Shown in pieces: positions 11,568 through 24,825 of a stretch of 64,000 bases of DNA. The notes below the pieces were generated by a model that searched no databases, had not been told where the DNA came from, and saw only the letters and a list, made by a program, of their open reading frames with translations. Numbering within the stretch: the stretch's first letter is position 1; the number at the start of each line of letters is the position of its first letter. This DNA is from Irpex lacteus (taxonomy: Eukaryota; Basidiomycota; Agaricomycetes; Polyporales; Irpicaceae). The position numbers and the translations under genes are program-made. The stretch lies in the NCBI GenBank assembly GCA_001986395.2, contig MQVO02000071.1, positions 1 to 64,000 on the forward strand. Direction: 5' to 3'.

Positions 11568-14031
11568 ATGCCAACGATATTCTCCCGAACACTCTTCAGT
11601 ACCCGCGAGGAGCAGCTCTGTCGGGTACTGCACATCATCCTTATTCTGTTAAACGTGGCTCTCGTGATTATAGCATCCCAACACTACGAGCATGGTCTCA
11701 ACTTTCCTTTCACATCTAGTGGACAGACCACCATATCGGTCACGGTCTCTATCATAAGCCAGGGATTCGGTACCGTGATTAATGCCTTCCAACGTGTCCA
11801 TAGATTACCACTGACTCCCTTACTCTTTAGCTTTACCTCGCAGGACTGGTTTTAGTAACTCAGAGGCTTGCTCTCATCCATGATCTCCATACTCGTCAAA
11901 CTCTCACCGCCATACACGATAAAACCTCAGCATGGCTTGGTCTGGGCTCTTCCCTTTTCGCCGTTGTTGACCAGATCAAGCTACCTTCGGCAGTCGTGAG
12001 CGTGGCGTTTATAGGCTCATACTTGCTAGGGATAGCGGCCCTTCACATCACGATTCCCGCCTCCGTCAGCGTGAACACATATAACGCGACAATCAAGACA
12101 CCGCAGACTACCCAGCTCGCCAGGCCGCTATTCTACTCAGAGTTAGTAAACTGGTTTTTCTCTTTCAATATCACACGCTAATTGATATCAATACCTAGGA
12201 ACCCGGTATCTTTTGACATCCTAAACCTCTACAATCAATTCCCACAGATAGGACTTCAAGACAACATGATTTACGACATTTTGCCTGTTGTACCGGCGGC
12301 CATAAACGACGCAGTAGTCAATGCCACATATTTCAACGTGGATTGTGGAGCATTACCCAGGGGAGCTCAGAGTGGACAAGCCGATCTATCGGCTGATGGT
12401 GATATAACATGGACATTCGCGACCAATTTCACGAAACCAGCATTGACGGTAACGTCTGGAGTGGGCCTTATGGGTAGGTGCATCTTTACACAAGAATCAT
12501 GCATCCATGGTGGTTTTCATGTCCCTACTCTTACTAGCCCCTTCGTCCTTGAGTCTGGATACCATAGGCATACCTAGTGTCGGCAATAACTCGTTCGATG
12601 GATTTGAAAATACCTGGGCCATCGTAGTGGCAGCGACGATTCCTGTAGTAGACGCTTCGCAAACGAGGACCGGGGTCTTCGAGATAAATCCCGGTATGGC
12701 GTGGTATATCGATTCTCCGGATGGTTTTTTATCTCATGCGAACGCGAAAGGCAAGTATCTATGGTCATCATGGGATCCCTCAGGTATTAATATAGAACGT
12801 TCCAGTCGACGCGGTACAGATGTTCATGTGCAACATATCGACCGTCAACACCACCATCTCCGTGTCGGCCGTCAGTAGGCAGCCCACTGAGAATGCTAAT
12901 CCTCCGAAGCCCGTGTTTTGGGAGGAATGGTCATTTCAGGATTATCCAACCACGGTCCAAGACCCATTAATTCATAGCGTGAGTCCAGAGAAGTAGCTCA
13001 TTGCTACGAATCTTGCGGCCTATCTTCATGTGGCGATACGAAATAATCCGTCGTTTAGCTCACCGGAATGTGCGGCAATGCTCCAGGTGCTACTCATGAA
13101 GTCGTCCCTGATATCATCGGCGCCACATACAATACGTCTAGCTTGGAGTTCATTGGCAACACAACGTATTCAATCTATCCAGTGTCCAATCATTATTCTA
13201 TGATAGATCAGTAAGTTGCCCTCAGGTCACGTACAATGCTCTCTCACATTCTGGGACTCCTCGCAGGTTTCTCATGCAAGACCTGAACATCAGCGCAGCG
13301 ACCCCTAATAAGCCTTCCAGTATCTCGCTAGCAGACTTTCAACGTAGTCTAGGAAAGGCTATGGCCGCCATTATATGGTACGGTGCGTGATATTTCTTGA
13401 TTCGAACCGCGTTGCTCTCTCGTCAATCACTAAGCCGCGTCTGGGGTTCACTTAATTACAGACCGGAACGGGGATCACTCCTCGGTCTTCTCATACAGTA
13501 ATTCTACCTTGGTACATTCAGATGAACCACGTATAGGGCAAGCTATCGTGGAAATACTCACTCTCAGGATACGTCTCAACGTAAGGGCCTGATATATTTC
13601 CACGAAGTCGTGCTGACTAGATTACACTGCCTTGGTCCAGTTCAACATTATCCCTGTACGTACCAGTATCTTCTAGCCTGAACATTCCCCCCCTACATTC
13701 GTTTATACCGTTTCAGCTATCCGTAGGCTTCGGGGTTTCATTTCTCTTGTTAGCGCTCACCTTCCCACTGTCGGGTGGCCTCAACCGAGAAGAAATTACG
13801 AACGACCTGAATGCCGCTGGTATCCTGCAGTTGACATGGCTTCTCGGAAATGAGAGTCATTTCGCTGGAATTCGTCGACCGGAACGTCAAGAGCTGCGCC
13901 AAGCCGGCCTATTCGATGTGCAGATGAGCGCACGGGCTAAGCGGAAAGCGGGGTGTGATTCTAGCGATTATGAACCTTCGGAGGAAATAGCGTTGAAAAA
14001 CTCTCCGACGGACTACTATATCGAAGTGTGA
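11568..14031 (+). CDS. Uncharacterised multi-pass membrane protein, copy B
   Basis: Ten exons matching copy A: 11568-11774, 11831-12141, 12199-12473, 12538-12750, 12806-12978, 13059-13210, 13267-13382, 13462-13580, 13641-13655, 13717-14031, giving 631 aa with no internal stop. It shares TM1 (LCRVLHIILILLNVALVIIA), YEHGLNFPFTSSGQTT, IPVVDASQTRTGVFEINPG, FMCNISTVNTTISVSA, the 15-nt exon FNIIP, and the tail TWLLGNESHFAGIRRPERQE. Two splice donors are weak: exon 1 uses gtgatt, and exon 4 needs a GC donor (gcaagt at 12751-12756), so splicing could be inefficient. The frame has nevertheless stayed open across all ten exons, which argues for past or present selection. N-x-S/T sites in the loop region suggest a glycosylated ectodomain. 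Function unknown. Confidence 0.8.
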
Positions 14032-14500
14032 TATTTCTATTAGGAATCGTCGACTATCTACTTCTACTACGGTTCATAATCAAACTTCCCTACTAGTACT
14101 ATCACAACCAGTCGTGTCCAATTCTCTACATTCAATTCAAATCAGAGTTGTATTGAAGCTACTGCTGAGCTCAAATGGTGGTTACCTTGAGGCCCTGAGT
14201 ACAACGTGAACCATCGTGCCAGCCTGGTGATCGACCAAATACTATCGGACCGAACTGACCATGCCACAAAGTTCTATGTTTGCCTTTTGCGGTTTAGCGT
14301 CCCGATCTCAACCCACCTGCATATAGGCGCCCATATAGAGTTAACCTCTGCAAGCCAGTCACAATCCAGCTCGACTTGAACGACCTGAGGCTATCTCGCA
14401 CGTCGCCTGAGTATATGGTCCCATAATCTTGAAGAGGGCGTGAAGGGAAGGAAAGGCTCGAGCGCTTGAAGGACGACTTGACTCTTGGACCCAACAGATC
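14032..14500. other. Spacer between copy B and UBP8
   Basis: Contains the 3' flank of copy B and the UBP8 promoter or 5' leader. In the UBP8 frame there is open sequence back to a TGA at 14441-14443 but no ATG, so an upstream coding exon cannot be excluded. No other structure seen. Confidence 0.4.
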
Positions 14501-16847
14501 ATGGCTGCTTTGCAATGCGTGCACCTGGCCGACCTGGACGGGGAGGAGGAGAAGGAGGCGATGTTGAGAGCGTACAAGAAGATTGTTACGTGGAGGCTGC
14601 AGAGGTTGAACGATGCTGTTAGCTTGGGTAAGAGGAGGCGGGTGAGTTCGCTGTGATTTTACTAGGATTGCTAGGAGTCTTGAGTATGTCTGAAGGCACT
14701 GGCTATTGCTCTATGATCTGCGTGAATGAGGCAATTAGCTACATTTCTAACTTGGAATATGTACTAGGTATCTTCACCGACGTGTGGAACGTGTGGGACG
14801 ACGCTTTCGCGTCCGTTCGTGTGTCTGTCGTGTTCATACACAGGGTGCTGGATGGAGGAGCATGTTCACGGCCATTTAAGGGAGAGCGGACATGGGTTCT
14901 GTGAGTACCTACTCATAACTCACTCGTTTTCGTTGCGCTTGCCTCTTCTATTTCTTTGCTCTACTCGTCTGCTAAGCGACGTTGTAAACATGACTAATCC
15001 TCTTGAACATTGTCAGGCGTTGACGCACGCACAGGATCCATCTTCTGTGCCGAATGCGACGACTTTGTGTACGACCAGAGTTTCAAGAACGTATACGAGT
15101 CGCTGTTGACCGATGCTGGAGAGAAGTATACAACCTTCAGATGTACGTATGCAATATCCTTTTCATTTTACACTAGCAATCCTCACTTACCTATTGAATG
15201 ACAGTGTCAAGTATGATGAGGCAGTCCTACAAGCCATGGATACCTGACTCGAAAGATACGGGTGCATTGGAGGGCGCGATTTCCTTGCCTTGTCAAGGTG
15301 AATACATGCCTCGCATATGACTTACAGGTTTTGATGTTCGATTTCAGGTCGCAGGGGGCTGTTGAATCTCGGACAAACATGCTACCTGAACTCGATCCTG
15401 CAGTCATTTCTTGCCAACCCACTCTTGCGAAACTACTTCCTCAGCGACAAGCATAACTACAAGACATGCAAGAACAAGGACTGCACCTGTTGCGAGATGG
15501 ACAAGCTGTTCTCAGAGGTATGCCCGAGGATATTCTGCCTTCTGTTTTCTACTCATCTGATTAACGTCCCTAGGTCTACTCAGGCGAACAGAAACCTCAC
15601 GGCCCCACCTCTTTCCTCAGCACAACCTGGCGCGCCGCATCCTCTTCCTCCTCCCCGGGATCCACCTCCTCCGAGCTCTCCTCAGGCTACTCCCAACAAG
15701 ACGCCCACGAATTCTTCATCTCCGCGCTCAACCAGATCCACGCCACGGCCAAAGGGTCTACCAAGTCGAGCTGCATCTGCATCGTGCACACGACGTTTGA
15801 CGGGTCGTTGCATAGCGAGGTGAGGTGTGAGCGGTGCGGGAACGTGAATGCGACGTCGGATCCGATGTTGGATGTTAGTTTGGAGATTGAGGGGAAGAAT
15901 GTGGGTGGTGGGAAAGGTTCAGGGGCGGCTGAGGAGGAGGCGACGTTGTTGTCTTGTTTGAGGAGGTATACGCATCCGGAAAAGTTGGGTGCGAATGATT
16001 ACACTTGTACGAAGTGTGGTAAGAACTCGCATGTAAGTCAATGTCGAACCGGTTGTATGTGCAGAGTTCTGATGGCATTGGGAATTTCCAGGCAAGCAAA
16101 CGATTGAGCATTCATAGATTGCCTCCTGTCCTCAGCTTCCAATTCAAGGTAAGCTCTACTTCACGTCCAAGTCAATTTACCCAATCCTCATCACGTCTCC
16201 ACACCACTCCAAACCAACTCAAAACATACTTCACCAGCGATTCGAGCACCCAACCTCAGACAAATCCTCCGCCCGCAAGATCGAGAAACGCGTCCGCTTC
16301 CCATCAACGCTGAACATGGCCGAATTCACCACCCTCGCCCAACGAAACACCAATGGGTCGTCGGACGGGAAGGCAAAGGTGGTGTCTCCGGGGCCGACGT
16401 CGATGTATGAGTACGATTTGTTCTCTGTCGTGTGCCATGAGGGGTCGATTGATAATGGGCATTATACGTGTTTTACGAGACATCAGGATGAGGTACGTGC
16501 CGTTCCTGATTGCACCTCTTATTCCTTCAACTCACTGGATGCTTGTTTGAATGACAGTGGTACAGGTTCGATGATGACAAGTGTGTTCTGATGAATGTCA
16601 CGTACATCTTACTTACTGACTGAGCTTTGTACATGGCAGGGTAACACACTCAACACTCAGAGCATGCTTGGCCTCGCAGGCGTACATGTGCTTCTACGTC
16701 AAACGCCACCTAGACTACAAACCGTATGTCCTTCCGTCGTACATCCAAGCGCGAGAGGCGGAGATGCAGAAAGAGAGGGAGAGAGAGCTGCAAAAGCAAC
16801 GGGCGATGGAGAGAGAGGTCGAGGATGCGTTGTTGGCCAGTATATAG
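14501..16847 (+). CDS. UBP8: Ubiquitin-specific protease Ubp8 (SAGA deubiquitinase module)
   Basis: Ten exons: 14501-14641, 14768-14900, 15017-15142, 15205-15297, 15348-15517, 15574-16032, 16092-16148, 16238-16492, 16558-16580, 16640-16847, giving 554 aa. The N terminus is a ZnF-UBP domain: PTCGTCGTTLSRPFVCLSC, then CSYTGCWMEEHVHGHLRESG and IFCAECDDFVYD, with the expected Cys/His ligands. The peptidase C19 domain begins GLLNLGQTCYLNS (catalytic Cys about 175) and carries QQDAHEFF, two CxxC zinc ligand pairs (CERCGN, CTKCGK) and the His box DNGHYTCF (about residue 466). The C terminus is a charged helix. Ubp8 removes ubiquitin from histone H2B within the SAGA coactivator; domain order and length fit that member rather than other USPs. 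The start fits the family's usual short lead before the ZnF helix. Confidence 0.92.
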
Positions 16848-17221
16848 GTGATAGTAGAGTAGCGCAGTAGCGGGTGATGCAATTGTTGTATGATATGATA
16901 TGTCGATTGTCGGGGTAGATGTAGACTAGTAACGGAGTTCAGTTCATTTCTTGTAATATTTATACTTACAGTGCACGAGGCGGGTTTGCTAACAGGATTG
17001 AGAGAAACAGGGAAACCAAAGAAGAAGAAAAAGAGAAAACCGAAATGTAGGGAAGCTATCATACATAGAGGGATATAAACCAAAGCAGAGAGGGGAGATG
17101 ACTTCTGTCCAAAGAGAAACCGATATCTATGTCAGGGGAGTGGGGTGTACGAAAGGTATAACGACAAATAGCAAGGGATAGAGGGGGGTGGATAGGAAGA
17201 TAGACGAAAGTAATCGTGCAC

Positions 17222-17995
17222 TCAAGGAATGATATCCTTCAACTCGCCCTCCTTCACGCGGATCTCCACGACCTCGACCTCGTAATCCGTTATGGCAGAA
17301 TTGATGGATGACACGGAGGAGGGCATGAAGCCGGCAGAGTTGGAAGGCGAAGTGGAGGCAATGTCTGTGAAGAGATAACAAAGGTGAGCAAGACGGTACG
17401 AGAGCTTAATGAGCTGGGGGTCAAAGAGACAAAGGACGAACATCGATCTTTAATGTACGGCGGTACGAAGAGATCCTACGGCGTCCTAGGATCAGTATCA
17501 GGGTTATGGATACGCGTACGTCGAGCATACCTGATTCCATACAAAGCCCTGGCTCCTCTGGATAGTGAGAATAGGACGCAGAGTATAAGTTGGCTGTCGA
17601 TGCTTCTTGCGGTGCTGCCTCTTAGGACTAGGGATAGGCTCAGGCTCAGGCTCGACCGCCCGCTGCTTGCCCTTCACGTCCGTCTTGTATTCCGTGATCT
17701 TGTCTTCGGAAATGGGTTCATCGGCCTCATCGATCTCCATGTCGCCGTCTGCGCGCGCCTCGGGCTTGGTGGGCTTCCTGACGGGAGACTCGCCGTCCGA
17801 GTCGCCACTGTCGCGATGCTGCTGAACGACAGTGGTGCGGTAGTCGTCTTCGTCCTCGGAGCAGGAGTTGTCGTCGCTGTCGCTGTAGTCGTCGTCGTAC
17901 GGGATCTGCTCGTAGCATGCCCACGTCGGGGGCGACGGCGCTCTCCCGATTGCCCGCCGTCGGAAGTACTCTGAGTAGGTCGTAGAGGTGCTCAT
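17222..17995 (-). CDS. Conserved acidic protein of unknown function
   Basis: Three exons (17995-17531, 17475-17442, 17364-17222) give 213 aa. The 34-nt middle exon encodes DLFVPPYIKDR; adding it restores frame, whereas joining the flanking exons directly does not. The N-terminal half is highly acidic with Ser-Asp runs (DDDYSDSDDNSCSEDEDDY) and a basic cluster (SPKRQHRKKHRQ). A conserved-looking segment PTYTLRPILTIQRSQGFVWN follows, and the C terminus is TDYEVEVVEIRVKEGELKD. The pattern suggests a nuclear or nucleolar protein, but that is inference and I do not recognise a named family. Its start lies 422 bp from the THG1 start on the other strand, so the two may share a divergent promoter. 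Confidence 0.72.
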
Positions 17996-18416
17996 CGTCG
18001 TGTGCTGTGTCTTGGAGGTTGTCTGATGTCGAGTGTTGGGTGCTGTATGTCGTGTTAAGCTGTCGACGACGTCGAGTTCGTCGGCGGGCGGAGGGCGGAT
18101 GGTGGTGGTCTGAGGGTGAATGAGATGGTAGGAGTCCGTGAGGCAATATCAGAGGAAGCCCGAGTCACACGCCCCGAAAAGGAAGCCCCTCGTCCGATGC
18201 CGCCTATCACTGCCCTCACCACGAGTCCGTGGTGCGGCATCACACAGGTCCTCAACGTTGAGCCCATCTGGCCCCTCGACGTCGTCCGAAATTGCGGCGG
18301 TTGCAGTGAGGACGAGCACCGGCGCAGTCACGACCATCACAGCTAGGTAAGGACACTGATATGGCAGATCTCGACGTCACTCATGGCTATTTCAGAGACA
18401 CGAGGACTGGCCAGAC
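17996..18416. promoter_or_regulatory. Divergent intergenic region, acidic protein gene / THG1
   Basis: GC-rich 420-bp stretch between two genes transcribed outward. Short reading frames occur on both strands (for example 18149-18340 minus), but none joins the neighbours by a clear splice. No TATA box is obvious at either start. It probably holds both promoters. Confidence 0.45.
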
Positions 18417-19419
18417 ATGGCTGGGACAAAGTACGCCTATGTCAGGAACTTTGAGTTGCCGGATGTGCTTCTCCCTGGGACATTCATCGTCCTGCGTCTC
18501 GACGGTCATGGATTTCATCGGTGAGACCTGCTGTGTCCCCGTCTCTAATGAGTGAGTAACATTGACGAGAAAAGCTTGTCGCAGGACCACGATTTTGCGA
18601 AACCAAACGATGAAAGGGCCCTTCAGTTAATGGACCACGCCGCTCGAGATGTCATGAACGAGTTCAAGGACGTCGTTCTTGCGTTTGGCGAGTCCGATGA
18701 ATACAGGTGGGTTCCTGCAGTCGTTCATACAATGGACATAGAACTTTAACTTCTTGTTTCAGTTTCCTGTTTAAGAAGTCGACGGCTGTGTACAACAGAC
18801 GTCAAGCAAAGATTGTGACTACAGTGACGTCGTTGTTCACGTCTTCTTACGTCTTCAATTGGTCAAAATACCTTCCCGAGACGCCTTTACAATATCCGCC
18901 AACCTTCGATGGCAGAATTACCTTGTATCCCTCTGCGAAGGAAGTCCGAGATTACTTTTCATGGCGGCAAGCAGACAGTAGGTATCTTGCGTTGTGCTTC
19001 ATCTTGAGCACCTTCATTGACTCGCCTTGAAGCACACATCAATAATCTCTACAATACGACGTTCTGGGCCTTGGTCCAACAGGGCGGTGAAACGACGACA
19101 CAAGCCCACGAGACCCTACGAGTGAGTTCTTGTGCCATGTCAGTGAGTATACGCGAATGTAATTACGCCCCAGGGCACGGTCTCCAAAACCAAGCATGAC
19201 ATCCTATTCACGCGATTTGGTATCAACTACAATACGGTTGCTGAGCGATATCGGAAAGGGAGCGTGTTGGTCAGAGAGCCTGTTCCCATGAGCGAAGCGG
19301 GGGCGGAGAATATCGAAGGAAAGAGGGCAAAGTCGAAACCACGAATGATAGTCAATCTACTTCACTGTGATATCATAGAGGATGGCTTTTGGACGGCTCG
19401 ACCGCATCTTTTGGAATAA
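18417..19419 (+). CDS. THG1: tRNA-His guanylyltransferase Thg1
   Basis: Five exons: 18417-18520, 18575-18706, 18763-18977, 19033-19121, 19174-19419, giving 261 aa, close to the usual fungal length. Thg1 adds the extra G(-1) to the 5' end of tRNA-His by reverse (3'-5') polymerisation, an essential step for histidyl-tRNA charging. The N terminus MAGTKYAYVRNFE leads to RLDGHGFHR (about residues 27-35), with the metal-binding Asp, followed by GESDEYSFLF (about 72) with the second acidic pair. The middle carries NRRQAKIVTTVTSLFTSSYV and the C-terminal half NNLYNTTFWALVQQGG, both typical of the family. Translation ends FWTARPHLLE. All key residues are present, so activity is expected. Confidence 0.93.
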
Positions 19420-20371
19420 ACATCATGTTTCGAGGGATCACAGACACCCGCTTGCTGAGGGGGACTCACTCGGGCTGTTGCTGCGTCTACGAACGTTGAC
19501 GTTGATTAGCGAATGGGAGTACAAACTGATCATGAGAAATGGGGACAGAGGGAAACAGATGCCTAGACCAAGATGTGATTTTTTGACGTATCCTTTCTAT
19601 GATCACAGAGCAACCACGACAATGGAGCATACTTAGTACTTACAGCGGCTCAATGCTCGGAGTCCGCGCGGCGAATGACTGTAATAAAGACCCAAAAAAG
19701 CTGAAGTCTCTCGGAATAAAATATCAGTGAGAAATGACGAAAAATGTAGACTACCGTACACTCTGCCCGTGGGGTTGAATTTATATTGGTCGATACGTAG
19801 TATGAATGGTGGATGCTGTTGGCCACTGAGAGGCGGAGGCGCCCAATTGCTTCCGCGACGAGTGTTGTTTGTTCCGACCAAATCGTGAGTCCAATTGTCC
19901 AACTGACAGGGCCCATAAAAGGCCACTACTGTCGTTCACCTCGGTGTGATATCAAGGTCAGTATAGGATCACATAAAAGCAACGCAGCCTGATAAAACTC
20001 CTTTGTTTTAGCGAAGCCGGCAGAGCAACGGGCCCTGTGGCCCTGTTCGTCCGCAATGTTTGCTTTGTCGCGAACACGTGCTACCAAACATGGCCGTCGG
20101 GGCCATGTAAAATAGCGGCACGATTTTCGGTGAAGAGACACATGAAAGCTGCAATATAAGACGCAAAGATGCTACAGGTGATGTCGGTTACGCGAGTCAC
20201 GGGGCTGTCGCTAGAAATGGTGTTTGTATGTGGACCCACAGAGACATACAAATAGCTTTGGGCTGTTGACTGTTGGGCCACATTTCCCGCCCTCGGGTCA
20301 GCGCCGGACACCGTACTTCCTCCCTCTGTGAACATCCAGTTTGGCATTGTGGGTCCCTCCCATTCCCAAGC
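19420..20371. other. Spacer between THG1 and forkhead gene
   Basis: About 950 bp containing the THG1 3' end and the forkhead 5' leader. The leader from about 20273 is open in the forkhead frame with an earlier ATG at 20273, but the ATG at 20372 (aagcATGG) has the better context. No other coding or repeat signal recognised. Confidence 0.4.
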
Positions 20372-22986
<2,615 letters not shown>

Positions 22987-23779
22987 CATCAAAAGTGCTC
23001 GCCTCGGGGTCCCGGGCCACAGCCTACTTGCTCATCTTCGCTCATCTCGCAACTCGTATATCGCTATGTCCATGCTCTAATGGTCGAGTTCAATGCCTGT
23101 TCTCGACCGCCGTCGTCACTTCTATCCCCAAAATATCCTCGATATCAAAAACTGCTTTCACATCTCCGCAACATCTATCCCGCTTCTCTTGCCTGCGTTG
23201 GATATCGCTACCTGTTTGTTTTACTTGCTTTGCTACGTAGTACGATGTCTTGCCTTACGATCATCACGTTGTCTTGTCCTCGTTCTGTTTTACGAATTCT
23301 CTATCGCCCTTTTAATGTTGCTTACCCAGTCCTACAGTTCTCGTCACATCACCCTAGAATCTGTGAAATTGTTACCTTTGTTGCATTATCGTCATTGTTC
23401 CTTTGCCCATTCGTTTGCTTGCTTTTACTTTCTTTTCGTGTACCCTTTGCCGAAGTTGCTGTTTCTGCTTCGTCCCTGACTGGTGTTTTGCTACTAGTAG
23501 TATGCTTCGCGATTCAAAAAGTTGCCGTGCCTTGTATTTTCCTCATTTGCTATCCCGCTACATGTATCCGCTCCGAAATCAAATCGAAAAGTCCTTGTTC
23601 TGCGTCGATCAACCTTACGATATGTTTTCAGCGTTTCAGTCTATTTCATGACAGAATGCTCGCAGCTGAACAAGAATACTTGAACGGGGGCACACCATCA
23701 CACCGATGTAGAAATATCGCAACAAGAATACGTATAGCATTCACGAAAGCATAACGATACAGGTCATGAGCGGAAGTGT
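22987..23779. other. Forkhead 3' region, pyrimidine-rich
   Basis: Strongly T/C-rich on the plus strand, as in a long 3' UTR. It contains a 224-codon open frame (23080-23754) with a hydrophobic, Cys-rich translation that has no recognisable domain and sits in biased sequence; I treat it as non-coding. The RPS20 stop codon lies at its right edge on the minus strand. Confidence 0.4.
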
Positions 23780-24317
23780 TTATCCGGAGATGGTAACCTC
23801 GACCTCGACACCGGGCTCCAAGCTGATGCTGGTCTACAAAATAGTGGTATGTGAGTAAATCACAAACTTCCATATCAAAATAAAGAGAACGCACGATCTG
23901 CTTGACGATCTCGCTGGAGGAGTGGAGGTCGATGAGGCGCTTGTGGATCTTGAGCTCGTAGCGATCCCAGGTCTTGGAACCCTCACCACAGGGCTAAAGA
24001 AGGAAGTTGAGTGGCGGTTGTAACTATGAAGCTGGCAGTACGTACAGTCTTACGGGTGGTGATCTTGAGGACCTTGGTGGGAAGACGGACGGGGCCCTTG
24101 ACACGGAGCTGCTTGTCCTTGGCACGGTTGATCAGGTCGTTGGAGACTGCAAGTTCGGTGAGTTGTGCTTCAAAATTCAGAATCCAGTAGGCTTACACTT
24201 CTCCAAGTTCTTGACGTTGCTGCTCGTGAGCGTGATACGGATCTTGTGGATCTTAGCGGCGGGCACGGGGGCACCGGTAGCGTCGTACTCCTTTTCTCCC
24301 TTGGCGACGTAACTCAT
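23780..24317 (-). CDS. RPS20: 40S ribosomal protein S20 (uS10)
   Basis: Four exons (24317-24197, 24146-24046, 23993-23895, 23833-23780) sum to 125 codons (124 aa). The product starts [12 protein letters not shown] and contains [47 protein letters not shown] and the tail [10 protein letters not shown]. These are hallmark uS10 segments, a component of the small-subunit head. Length equals the eukaryotic norm. The introns are only about 50-60 bp, too short to host a box C/D snoRNA. It is divergent from MES1, so two translation genes share the 508-bp interval between their starts. Confidence 0.95.
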
Positions 24318-24825
24318 CCTGAAAGTTTGTTGGTGGGTGAGTCAGAAGGTGACTAGAGCACAAAAATTCGGTTAGCTCGCTGTGAACGACGACGACGAGG
24401 CTGTTTTGCACTCACCCGAGGGTTGGATGTGGTTGTGTGGATTGAAGCGAAAATTAGAGTTCAGAGAGTCTGATGGAGACTCGGCAAGTGCCGACGCTGC
24501 TCATTTTGGCGTCTCATGATGCACGGGCGCCTCGATAACTTTCTCGATAAGACTCGGACGAATAACAATATTTACTCAGAATTCTGTGGCCACCAGCTGC
24601 TCTCTAAGCTCTTTCCTCTCTTCCTCCGTCTGCATCCGCCGTATCTCGGTGGCTGTTAATTTCGGGATTGCTTGACTCGACATCTTTGTATCACCATTGC
24701 CCTGGTTCGCGTGAGTCACCTTGAGCCCAAGGACGCTCATACATACATCGATCCAACCCTCCTCCAACGCCATCTTCACACTCTTTCCCTTCCAGACCCA
24801 CACTCCTCCAACCAAATAGCGCAAT
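24318..24825. promoter_or_regulatory. Divergent promoter region, RPS20 / MES1
   Basis: Interval between two oppositely transcribed translation genes. A probable RPS20 5'-UTR intron lies just upstream of its ATG. The segment also holds a small minus-strand frame (listed separately). Confidence 0.45.
24576..24773 (-). CDS. Small hypothetical protein, doubtful
   Basis: A 65-codon frame, MALEEGWIDVCMSVLGLK... ending ERKELREQLVATEF, lies between RPS20 and MES1. The C-terminal part (TATEIRRMQTEEERKELREQ) is a plausible amphipathic charged helix, unlike random translation. An intron could remove the middle (gtatgt near 24745), joining MALEEGWID to the helix. It resembles small fungal proteins in style only; I do not recognise a family. 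It overlaps the presumed promoter region, so chance is a real alternative. Confidence 0.3.
   Translation of the reverse strand: MALEEGWIDVCMSVLGLKVTHANQGNGDTKMSSQAIPKLTATEIRRMQTEEERKELREQLVATEF

Noticed and set aside
16715..17083. 122-codon minus-strand frame over the UBP8 3' end
   Set aside because: Antisense to the last UBP8 exon and its 3' UTR; low-complexity Phe-rich start, no domain.
23080..23754. 224-codon plus-strand frame with hydrophobic, Cys-rich translation
   Set aside because: Lies in strongly pyrimidine-biased sequence downstream of the forkhead stop; no domain, no start context, no splice partners. Most likely 3' UTR.
24147..24196. snoRNA in an RPS20 intron
   Set aside because: The introns are about 50-60 bp and contain no paired C and D boxes.
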